The position numbers and the translations under genes were made by a program. This document shows positions 1 through 6,280 of a stretch of 16,568 bases of DNA, piece by piece. This DNA is from Treponema sp. (GTDB taxonomy: Bacteria > Spirochaetota > Spirochaetia > Treponematales > Breznakiellaceae). Below the pieces are notes generated by a model that searched no databases, was not told the DNA's origin, and saw only the letters and a program-made list of their open reading frames with translations. The stretch lies in NCBI GenBank assembly GCA_009786675.1, contig WQRP01000020.1, positions 103-16,670 on the forward strand, read 5' to 3'. Positions within the stretch are counted from its first letter, which is position 1; each line of letters opens with the position of its first letter.

Positions 1-1067
1 AACCTGCTTTTGGCCAGGCTGGCCGCCTGCGCCTTGTCAAGGGCTTCATTAAGGTTGGCGAGCATCTCTTTTTGCTCGCGAAGATCGCGCACGTAGGCAA
101 TCACGAAGTCCCTGTCGCCAAGCCTTACACGCTCAAGAATCTCCTCACAGGGGATAGGCTTGCCGCCCAGGGTTTGATACATCCATTCATGGCGGACGTT
201 GCCTTTTTCGAACGCCAGTCTAAGCAGCTCAAGGCTCGTCTCGTGCGAGAGGCTGCCGTCAGGCTGGTGTTCCGGGTAAAAGGAGTGCATGTTATCGATG
301 AACATCTGCTTGTCGGGAATTTCAAACAGGCTTTCCGCTTTGTGGTTTACCTCCAGGATATTGCACTCCTTGTCGTAAAGGGCGCACATAAAAGGCGAGG
401 AGTCGAGCATGGCATGTAGCCGTTGCTTTACGGTGCGTTCCATTTCCCTGTACTTGTAAAGGTCCGTCAGATCGCGCACAAAGACGACCATGCCGTCGTC
501 GCCCTGCCATTTTACGCGGGTTATGGTGGTTTCGGCGGGAAAGAGCGTCCGGTCTATTTTCTGCAGCGTCCATTCAAGGCTGGAATGCCCGGTTTCCAGG
601 GCGACCTTCATGCATTTTTCAAGCCTGTCGCCGGATCGCGAGCCGTCCGGCTGGTACTCGGGGACAAGATCCCGCCATCTGGCGAAATACTGCTCCTTGC
701 TGGCCAGGCCAAACAGTTTTAGGACGGCCTGGTTGCAGTCGGATATTTCGAAATTCTTGTCACGCAGGCTACAGCCCAGGGGCATGTTGTCGATGAAAAG
801 CTGCAGGCGCTTTTGGTACGACCCGCGCGTATCCTCCCCGGTGGCGTCCGGTACGGCGCGTTCCTTTCGCTTCGCGGGCCGTGTCGACGTGCCCCCCGGT
901 TTGGTTTTGACATCTGTGGGTTTACATGCGCCCCTTGGGATGAGCCAAACGTGGCCAAGCTTTTGGACACCGTCTATATTCCCTTTTGAGCATAACGCCC
1001 GCACGCGACGCTCGGTTATTCCCCATTGTTCCGCGGCCTGTTTCGGGGTTATCCAACCCAGCTCCAT
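1..1067 (-). CDS. HTH-PAS-PAS sensor protein, probable histidine kinase (N-terminal part, cut by window edge)
   Basis: The frame is open from an ATG at 1067 to the left edge (355 codons, no stop), so the protein is partial. A purine-rich ribosome site (AGGAAGGGA) lies just before the ATG. Residues 4-45 form a short helix-turn-helix of the excisionase/HTH_17 type (ITPKQAAEQWGITERRV...), followed by a basic linker (50-80). Two PAS domains follow at about 87-205 and 217-335. They are paralogous: each carries a PE-x-QPDGS motif and ends in a VRDL segment. Residues 328-355 form a charged helix ending AQAASLAKSR, which in PAS kinases leads straight into the HisKA dimerisation helix. The kinase domain itself is outside the window, so kinase activity is inferred. 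Joining a DNA-binding domain to PAS sensors is unusual. Transcribed divergently from the M23 operon. Confidence 0.85.
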   Translation of the reverse strand, partial: MELGWITPKQAAEQWGITERRVRALCSKGNIDGVQKLGHVWLIPRGACKPTDVKTKPGGTSTRPAKRKERAVPDATGEDTRGSYQKRLQLFIDNMPLGCSLRDKNFEISDCNQAVLKLFGLASKEQYFARWRDLVPEYQPDGSRSGDRLEKCMKVALETGHSSLEWTLQKIDRTLFPAETTITRVKWQGDDGMVVFVRDLTDLYKYREMERTVKQRLHAMLDSSPFMCALYDKECNILEVNHKAESLFEIPDKQMFIDNMHSFYPEHQPDGSLSHETSLELLRLAFEKGNVRHEWMYQTLGGKPIPCEEILERVRLGDRDFVIAYVRDLREQKEMLANLNEALDKAQAASLAKSR

Positions 1068-1080
1068 GTTCCCTTCCTAA

Positions 1081-1100
1081 AGTTGCTGTAAGTTGCTGTC
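1081..1100. repeat. Tandem 10-bp direct repeat upstream of the HTH-PAS gene
   Basis: AGTTGCTGTA is followed directly by AGTTGCTGTC. The two copies differ only at the last base and lie 14 bases upstream of the HTH-PAS start codon. The period is close to one helical turn, so both copies would face the same side of the DNA. A regulator site is possible, perhaps for the encoded HTH domain itself, but this is inference. Confidence 0.5.
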
Positions 1101-1118
1101 GCAATAATGGCACGTTTT

Positions 1119-1126
1119 GCCGATAA
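1119..1126 (+). promoter_or_regulatory. Isolated sigma-28-type -10 box (GCCGATAA)
   Basis: An exact match to the FliA -10 consensus, pointing toward the M23 operon. The sequence at the expected -35 position (about 1100-1107) does not resemble TAAAGTTT, so this may be only a partial or chance site. It is one of four exact GCCGATAA words found in the window, all in intergenic DNA. Confidence 0.25.
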
Positions 1127-1194
1127 AGAACAATACTCGGATATAATCCTTGGATTCCCGGGCGGTTTTTTTTGCCATATTGTGGTATACCTAG

Positions 1195-1223
1195 TTGACA
1201 TGTTTTGCCATCTAGGGTATGAT
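1195..1223 (+). promoter_or_regulatory. Sigma-70 promoter of the M23-bactofilin-YaaR-RicT operon
   Basis: TTGACA (1195-1200) and TATGAT (1218-1223) are separated by exactly 17 bases. This places transcription start near 1230, about 20 bases before the ATG at 1252. A palindrome, GGTATACC (1184-1191), lies just upstream of the -35 element. Confidence 0.85.
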
Positions 1224-1251
1224 GGTGTACAATTTTTGTAAGGAGTTGGGG

Positions 1252-2283
1252 ATGCCCTCGGTTCACGACTATAAAAAGCTTGAAAACAGCATGGTTCACA
1301 GGGCGGGTGGCGCCGTTGCGACCGTGTTCCACGGAATAATAGGGGTTTTGCGTGCCGTCGGGCGCTTTCTGATCCGCCGTTACACCGTGGTTTTTGTGCC
1401 GCATTCGGAAAAAAAGGTCTATAATTTCCACGTAAACGTCCTGTCGATGCTTTGCTTTCTTCTTGTCGTAGGGGGGATTGTAGGGGCTTTCTTCTGGTAT
1501 GGCGCCAGTTATAACGAGACCCGGGTTGTCCTGGCGGGTACCGACGGTCGTTTAAGGGACGTCCAGGCCAACCTGGATCAGTTGCGCGACGAAACGGCCA
1601 GCCTTTTGTGGGAGGCCAGGCATTTCGAGTCGGCTCTTTCCGGGGTTCTGGCGACGATTGGCCCCGATTCCGGCCCCGCGACCCAGGGATCGGCCGACGG
1701 CGACCTTAGCGCCTTTTTTAACGTCCGCGAAACCCCGGAGGGCATGCTTAGGGAAGTGGACGACGTAAGGCGGCTTACCGCGTACCTTTCCAACGTAACC
1801 GAGCCGATTAGGGAAATAGGCGCGGTTCTGGGTTCCAAGAGCGCCATCCTTTCCGATATTCCCAGCATATGGCCCGTGGCGGGCGGCCTGGGAAGGATTA
1901 CGATGCATTTCGGGCATAACAGGCATCCTTTTACGGGACAGTTTTACATACACAACGGGATTGACATTTCCACCGGCCGCTCCGGCGACGCGGTTCTTGC
2001 CGCAGCCAACGGGCAGGTTGTCAGCATAAACAACGACCCTGCGGGTTACGGTAACTACATCATAATCAGGCACAGGCATGGGTATTACACCAGATACGCG
2101 CACCTGCTTTCATCCAGGGTCAGGCTTGGGCAGCGGGTACAGCAGGGGGACGTTATAGGCCACATAGGCAACACCGGGATGTCTACCGGGCCCCACCTGC
2201 ATTTCGAGGTAATCATCGGATCGGACGTTGTGGATCCGTACCAGTATATGCGAATCCGTTCCGCCTGGCGGGGACGCCGCTAA
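1252..2283 (+). CDS. Membrane-anchored M23 (LytM-type) metallopeptidase
   Basis: A 343-residue zinc peptidase expected to cleave peptidoglycan cross-links in the periplasm. The start at 1252 is chosen because AAGGAG (1240-1245) sits 6 bases upstream, and because the earlier in-frame ATG (1219) lies inside the -10 element. A short cytoplasmic N-terminus is followed by one membrane segment (about 62-83), a partly helical region (90-205), and the M23 domain (about 206-335). The zinc/catalytic motifs are intact: HNGID (H234, D238), YAH (H284) and HLH (H315, H317), so the enzyme looks active rather than a degenerate LytM regulator. It is first in a four-gene operon and is followed 10 bases later by a bactofilin. 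M23-bactofilin pairs set cell shape in Caulobacter, Hyphomonas and Helicobacter, so a role in spirochaete cell curvature or diameter is a reasonable inference. Confidence 0.93.
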   Translation: MPSVHDYKKLENSMVHRAGGAVATVFHGIIGVLRAVGRFLIRRYTVVFVPHSEKKVYNFHVNVLSMLCFLLVVGGIVGAFFWYGASYNETRVVLAGTDGRLRDVQANLDQLRDETASLLWEARHFESALSGVLATIGPDSGPATQGSADGDLSAFFNVRETPEGMLREVDDVRRLTAYLSNVTEPIREIGAVLGSKSAILSDIPSIWPVAGGLGRITMHFGHNRHPFTGQFYIHNGIDISTGRSGDAVLAAANGQVVSINNDPAGYGNYIIIRHRHGYYTRYAHLLSSRVRLGQRVQQGDVIGHIGNTGMSTGPHLHFEVIIGSDVVDPYQYMRIRSAWRGRR

Positions 2284-2293
2284 CGGGTCGCCC

Positions 2294-2728
2294 ATGCCCC
2301 CAGGCAGGGATTTCTCCATAAATACTATCATCGGCCCAAATAGCACCCTAAGGGGTGATATCGAGACCGGGGGGTTCACCCGCATAGACGGCAATGTCAT
2401 GGGGAACGTGACTGCGTCCGGCAGGGTGGTAATCGGGGAACGGGCGAGGATAAAAAGCAATGTCTCCGGTACGGCGATTACAATCGGCGGCGTGGTGTGC
2501 GGCAACGTGATTGCCGCAGAGTCGCTGTTGATTCTTTCCACGGCGCTTGTTATGGGGGACATTATTACCCGCCGTATTCAGGCGGACAACGGTTGCCTTG
2601 TACACGGAAAGGTGCTTGTCTGTCCCGACGAGGAGGAATGGAATAACACCGTTAGCGAATACCGTGACGCCCAGGGGATCAGGTCGGTGCTGCCGGTTTT
2701 TTCCTCGGCGGATGGCGTCAAGGTGTAG
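2294..2728 (+). CDS. Bactofilin (polymer-forming cytoskeletal protein)
   Basis: A 144-residue protein matching the bactofilin (DUF583) beta-helix pattern: short strands of alternating hydrophobics with regular glycines from about residue 10 to 110 (TIIGPNSTLRGDIE, RIDGNVMGNVTASG, VVIGERARI, GNVIAAESL, GDIITRRI). An unstructured tail with an acidic stretch (PDEEEW) follows. Bactofilins polymerise without nucleotide and scaffold cell-wall enzymes at the inner membrane. The ATG at 2294 is chosen over an in-frame TTG at 2228 because the latter would overlap the M23 gene by 56 bases and add a non-conserved extension. No strong ribosome site precedes it, so translation may be coupled to the M23 gene ending 10 bases upstream. 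The partner is probably that peptidase. Confidence 0.9.
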   Translation: MPPGRDFSINTIIGPNSTLRGDIETGGFTRIDGNVMGNVTASGRVVIGERARIKSNVSGTAITIGGVVCGNVIAAESLLILSTALVMGDIITRRIQADNGCLVHGKVLVCPDEEEWNNTVSEYRDAQGIRSVLPVFSSADGVKV

Positions 2729-2731
2729 TTT

Positions 2732-3277
2732 GTGGCCAAAATAGACGCCGATCCTTCCTTGTTCATGAGTCCGCTGGCGTATGCCAACGTAAAGGACGAA
2801 AAAAAAAACAAAGGGACAAATCGAACGGACAGGCTTGAATTTTCCCGCCTTTTCGACGAAATTCGAAACAATACCGCCGGGGAACTTGGCGCGGTGGCGA
2901 ATCTGCCCGTGTGCGAGGAAGCCCTTGATTTTCTGATGGACGAGGTTCGCAGTACCGGGGACGCCCTGCAAAGCAAGCCGTTTCCGGATGAAATTCTTCG
3001 TTACAAGCGCGCGGTGCGGAACTTTGTCCACTACGTGGTAAAGAACGGCTACGAGCTTAACCACGAAACGGGCGTTCCCAAGTTCCTAAAGGCGAATTAC
3101 AAGGGTCCGCGCGGAACCCCGGAGGCGATGAAACAGCTTAGCTATACCAAAATCCAGGTTATAGACGAAAGGCTGGAAACCCTGGCTGCGATGCTGCTTT
3201 CCAGCCAGAAACAGCAAATAGAGATTGCGTCCCGTCTTGAGGAAATAACGGGACTTTTGGTAGACTTACTTCAGTGA
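2732..3277 (+). CDS. YaaR family protein (DUF327)
   Basis: A 181-residue protein matching the YaaR/DUF327 family, longer at the N-terminus than Bacillus YaaR. Recognisable family segments are LEFSRLFDEI (about 45-54), ILRYKRAVRNFVHYVV near the middle, and a C-terminal helical stretch with KIQVIDERLETLA and RLEEITGLLVDLLQ. Its biochemical function is unknown. The GTG start at 2732 lies 3 bases after the bactofilin stop, with AAGGTG upstream. The stop (TGA, 3275-3277) is 14 bases before the RicT start. YaaR next to a PSP1/RicT gene is a conserved pairing, also seen in Bacillus subtilis (yaaR near yaaT), which supports the family call. Predicted soluble. Confidence 0.85.
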   Translation: MAKIDADPSLFMSPLAYANVKDEKKNKGTNRTDRLEFSRLFDEIRNNTAGELGAVANLPVCEEALDFLMDEVRSTGDALQSKPFPDEILRYKRAVRNFVHYVVKNGYELNHETGVPKFLKANYKGPRGTPEAMKQLSYTKIQVIDERLETLAAMLLSSQKQQIEIASRLEEITGLLVDLLQ

Positions 3278-3291
3278 ACGAAAGGACAGAC

Positions 3292-4209
3292 ATGAGCGAT
3301 ATCGAGGACGATGATATTTCCCTTCTTGAGGACAGGCCAGAGGAAAGGGAGACAAGCGTAATAGTCAGCAAGGGGGACGAAAACATCGCCTCCGACATGC
3401 CCGTATACCGTCTTCGTCTTTCCTATTCCCACGAAACCTTTCTTGCCATTTACAGGGGCGGCGGTATCCTGGCCGCCGGTTCCATGGTGGTGGTACCAAC
3501 TCGCTACGGCAAGGATCTTGCCAAGGTTATAGGTATCGTGCGGTGCAAGCGCTGTGTTTCCGACATCGTGTGCGTCGAGCGTCCCGCGACGCAGGAGGAT
3601 CTTGGAAGGGCGGAAAGCAACCGCGAAATGGAAGAGGACGCCTTCAAAATCTGCAAGGAAAAGATAAAGGCTCACCGGCTTGACATGAAGCTTGTGCATG
3701 TCCACTTTCTTCTTGAGGAATCCAAGATTCTGTTTTTCTTTACCGCGGAAAGCCGGGTGGATTTTCGGGAACTGGTCAAGGATTTGGTGGGCGTTTTCAG
3801 AAGCCGCATAGAGCTTCGCCAGATTGGGGTCAGGGACGAGGCCAGGATTATTTGCGGCCTTGGCATTTGCGGGCGCGGTTACTGCTGCAACACGGTTTCC
3901 GACAAGCTTAAGCCGGTGTCCATCAAAATGGCAAAGGATCAAAACCTTTCGTTTAACTCGATGAAGATTTCAGGCCCCTGCGGAAGGCTTTTGTGCTGCC
4001 TTTCCTACGAGCATAATTTCTACAGCGAGCAGGTTCGCCTTGTTCCCCATGCGGGAGCCCGGGTCAGCCACAACAACGGAACCTGGACGGTTACCGAGGT
4101 GAATATAATCACGGGACAGATAAGAATGAACGATGCCGACGGTCGTTCGGTTACTTTGCCGTCCGACCGTTTCGAGCGCGTTGACAACCGCTGGCAGGTA
4201 AAACGCTAG
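3292..4209 (+). CDS. ricT: PSP1-domain protein of the RicT/YaaT family
   Basis: A 305-residue cytoplasmic protein. The ATG at 3292 has AAAGGA 5 bases upstream; a GTG at 3274 overlaps the yaaR stop and lacks a ribosome site. After an acidic N-terminus (1-35), the PSP1 domain runs from about 38 to 250. It contains the cysteine signature of the family: CGLGICGRGYCC (C188, C193, C198, C199) and PCGRLLCC (C230, C235, C236). In Bacillus the RicA-RicF-RicT complex binds iron-sulphur clusters and acts with RNase Y in mRNA maturation. No ricA or ricF gene is seen nearby, so the partner set here is unknown. Two further cysteine pairs (C85/C88, C94) lie outside the signature. Last gene of the operon, ending 7 bases from the convergent cheB stop. 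Confidence 0.87.
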   Translation: MSDIEDDDISLLEDRPEERETSVIVSKGDENIASDMPVYRLRLSYSHETFLAIYRGGGILAAGSMVVVPTRYGKDLAKVIGIVRCKRCVSDIVCVERPATQEDLGRAESNREMEEDAFKICKEKIKAHRLDMKLVHVHFLLEESKILFFFTAESRVDFRELVKDLVGVFRSRIELRQIGVRDEARIICGLGICGRGYCCNTVSDKLKPVSIKMAKDQNLSFNSMKISGPCGRLLCCLSYEHNFYSEQVRLVPHAGARVSHNNGTWTVTEVNIITGQIRMNDADGRSVTLPSDRFERVDNRWQVKR

Positions 4210-4216
4210 CCCCGCC

Positions 4217-5365
4217 TTACCTGTTTGCCTTGGCAATCTCGCAGATGCGGCGGGCCATTTTCTTTAGCGAAACCTGTTCCGCGACATGGCCCATCTCGTA
4301 CGCGACGCGCGGCATCCCGTAGACAACGGAACTTTCCTCGTCCTGTCCCAGGGTCATCCCGCCTTCCTTGTAGATGGTGCCAAGGTGCTGGGCCCCGTCG
4401 CGGCCCATGCCAGTCATGATTACCCCAAGGACGTGGTTCTGATATGCCATGGCAACGGACGCGAACAGCACGTCGGCGGAGGGGCGGTGGCCCGAGACAA
4501 GGGGATTGTCGGAAAGCCGCACCACGGGGCTGAACCCCTTTTTCTCCACTTCCATGTGCCTGTTTCCCTGGGCGATTAGGACTTTGCCTGGCAGAACGGG
4601 ATCGCCGTCCTCGGCCTCCTTTACTTCCAGCGGACAAATGCGATCCAGGCTCTTGGCAAACTCGTTCGTGAAGCCGGCCGGCATGTGCTGGACCACCACT
4701 ATGGGCACCTTTAGATCCGCGTCCAACTGCGAGAACATGAAACGAAGGGCGTCCGGTCCGCCGGTGCTTATGCCGATGGCGATGATCTCGGTCTTGGATG
4801 GCTGGCGGCGCTGCTCGGGCGGCTTGGCCGGTGACACGCTCGGCTGGGCCATAAGGTGGGCCGTAAAATCCTGGCTGCGGGTTGGCTGTTGGGTCTTTTG
4901 TACCGTGGGATCCGGCGGCGGGGGGGCGACAATTTTCTTGCCCTGGGATTTGCGGTAAGCGCCGCCGTAACCAAGCAACATCCCCACAAGGGTATCCTTG
5001 ACAAGGTGGATGTCCTCTGACTCTGACCCGGATGGCTTCTGTATGAAATCACTGGCTCCCAGCGACAGAGCCTCCATCGTTATCTCCGCCCCCCTGCGGG
5101 CAATGGACGAGAGAATGACAACCGGAACCGAAATATTGTTCTTTTTTCGTTCCCTTAGGAATTCGATGCCGTTCATCTCCGGCATTTCTATGTCCAGAAC
5201 TATGACGTCGGGGTTTACCCCCCTTTGCAGTTTGTCCAGGGCGAACTTACCGTTCATCGCCTTGTCGGCTATTATAAGGCCGGGCGTGTCAGAGACCATG
5301 CGTCCGATAAGATTACGCATTAGCGCAGAATCGTCAACTATCAGGACAGAAATTTCATCAGCCAT
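4217..5365 (-). CDS. cheB: CheB, chemoreceptor protein-glutamate methylesterase
   Basis: A 382-residue protein that removes methyl groups from chemoreceptor glutamates, and deamidates glutamines, after phosphorylation by CheA. The receiver domain (1-125) has the acidic pair D11/D12, the phospho-acceptor D58 in VIVLDIEMPEMNG, and K110. A proline/glutamine-rich linker follows (about 141-190). The esterase domain (192-382) has the catalytic triad S200 (GISTGG), H227 (VVQHMPAGFT) and D323 (MTGMGRDG). All key residues are present, and the length is only slightly above the usual 350. A strong ribosome site, GGAGG, lies 5 bases before the ATG. It follows cheR by 36 bases on the same strand, so the two adaptation enzymes are probably co-transcribed. 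Confidence 0.97.
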   Translation of the reverse strand: MADEISVLIVDDSALMRNLIGRMVSDTPGLIIADKAMNGKFALDKLQRGVNPDVIVLDIEMPEMNGIEFLRERKKNNISVPVVILSSIARRGAEITMEALSLGASDFIQKPSGSESEDIHLVKDTLVGMLLGYGGAYRKSQGKKIVAPPPPDPTVQKTQQPTRSQDFTAHLMAQPSVSPAKPPEQRRQPSKTEIIAIGISTGGPDALRFMFSQLDADLKVPIVVVQHMPAGFTNEFAKSLDRICPLEVKEAEDGDPVLPGKVLIAQGNRHMEVEKKGFSPVVRLSDNPLVSGHRPSADVLFASVAMAYQNHVLGVIMTGMGRDGAQHLGTIYKEGGMTLGQDEESSVVYGMPRVAYEMGHVAEQVSLKKMARRICEIAKANR

Positions 5366-5401
5366 AATAACCTCCGTTCAAAAGTGTTTTGCGGCGCAAC
5401 T

Positions 5402-6223
5402 TCAAATGGACTTGCGATACAACGTGGACCACTCGGTCTTTACGAATTCAAATTTTGTGTCCATGCCGAAAAGGGATTCCGAATGGCCAATAAACAGAAA
5501 CGATTTCGGAGCCATTGCGTCCCAGAAACGGTTGATAACGGCGGCCTGGGCAGCATCGTCGAAATAAATAATCACGTTTCGGCAGAATATGATGTCCAGG
5601 CCGCGTTGCCCGGAATCATGCTTAAGGTTATGGTAGTCAAATTTAACCTTTGACTGGATATCCTGGCGTATCCTGTACCCGCCCTCGCCCTTGTCGAAGT
5701 ACTTCGCGAGGTAATTGGGGGGAATACCCTCGATCTTGCTTTCCGAGTAAAAGCCCTCTTTGGCGGACATCAGGCATTTCAGGCTTATGTCGCTGGCCAG
5801 TATGTCGAATTTCCATGACGGCGGCAATATTTCGTTAAGCAGCATGGCTATGGTGTAGGGTTCTTCCCCCGTGGAACATCCGGCGCTCCACACCCTGATG
5901 GTGTTGCTGGAACCGCCCTTCTTTATGTTGTGGATCAGCTCCGGAACGACAAATTTTTCCAGGGCGTCAAAATGGGGCTGGTTTCTGAAAAAGCGTGTCA
6001 GGTTGGTGGTTATCGAGTCAAGAAAACTTTTCAGTTCCTCTTTGTCGGTGGAGATCGCTGAAAAATAAGCGCTAACGGAATCGATCCCTTTGCTACGGAG
6101 CTGCTCTTTCAGCCTACTTTCCAAAATAGACCTGTTTGCGGACGTGAAAGTAATACCGCTTTCTTGGTAGATAAGGCCACGATACTTTTCAAAGTCGGCG
6201 TCACTGAGAAATTCGGCTGTCAT
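5402..6223 (-). CDS. cheR: CheR, chemoreceptor protein-glutamate O-methyltransferase
   Basis: A 273-residue S-adenosylmethionine-dependent enzyme that methylates chemoreceptors, opposing CheB. The N-terminal helical domain (1-80) ends in TTNLTRFFR, the family's receptor/SAM contact motif. The methyltransferase domain follows: WSAGCSTGEEPYTIAM (112-127, SAM-binding loop), ILASDIS (141-147, acidic ribose-binding residue), and CRNVIIYF (214-221). The ATG at 6223 is preferred. The only longer option is a TTG at 6259, and that codon lies inside a TTGACA -35 element. With the chosen start there is no Shine-Dalgarno sequence, and the -10 element ends 6 bases before the ATG, so the transcript may be leaderless. 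The upstream TPR gene ends 57 bases before it, so read-through from that gene is also possible. Confidence 0.95.
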   Translation of the reverse strand: MTAEFLSDADFEKYRGLIYQESGITFTSANRSILESRLKEQLRSKGIDSVSAYFSAISTDKEELKSFLDSITTNLTRFFRNQPHFDALEKFVVPELIHNIKKGGSSNTIRVWSAGCSTGEEPYTIAMLLNEILPPSWKFDILASDISLKCLMSAKEGFYSESKIEGIPPNYLAKYFDKGEGGYRIRQDIQSKVKFDYHNLKHDSGQRGLDIIFCRNVIIYFDDAAQAAVINRFWDAMAPKSFLFIGHSESLFGMDTKFEFVKTEWSTLYRKSI

Positions 6224-6229
6224 ATACTT

Positions 6230-6259
6230 AATATAACGCCGAAACCCGCTTTCTGTCAA
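6230..6259 (-). promoter_or_regulatory. Sigma-70-type promoter of cheR, possibly giving a leaderless mRNA
   Basis: On the minus strand TTGACA (6259-6254) is followed after 18 bases by TATATT (6235-6230). The cheR ATG begins at 6223, 6 bases after the -10 element, which is about where transcription should start. The lack of any ribosome site agrees with this. Confidence 0.6.
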
Positions 6260-6266
6260 GGCGGGT
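6244..6266. other. Inverted repeat between the giant TPR gene and cheR
   Basis: ACCCGC (6244-6249) and GCGGGT (6261-6266) can form a 6-bp stem with an 11-base loop. It lies after the stop of the TPR gene and overlaps the -35 element of cheR. There is no T-run, so it is a weak terminator or attenuator candidate at best. Confidence 0.3.
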
Positions 6267-6280
6267 CGCCGGGGCTTTCG

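Noticed and set aside
490..1080. A 196-codon plus-strand frame opposite the HTH-PAS gene
   Set aside because: Composition is non-protein-like. The minus strand frame encodes two recognisable PAS domains and an HTH with a good ribosome site.
1158..1175. GC-rich stretch followed by eight Ts, like a Rho-independent terminator
   Set aside because: The preceding bases do not form a convincing hairpin other than the CCCGGG palindrome, and it lies between divergent genes, where no transcript should end.
1219..1251. Upstream ATG extending the M23 protein by 11 residues
   Set aside because: This ATG is part of the TATGAT -10 element, upstream of the expected transcription start; the ATG at 1252 has a clear AAGGAG.
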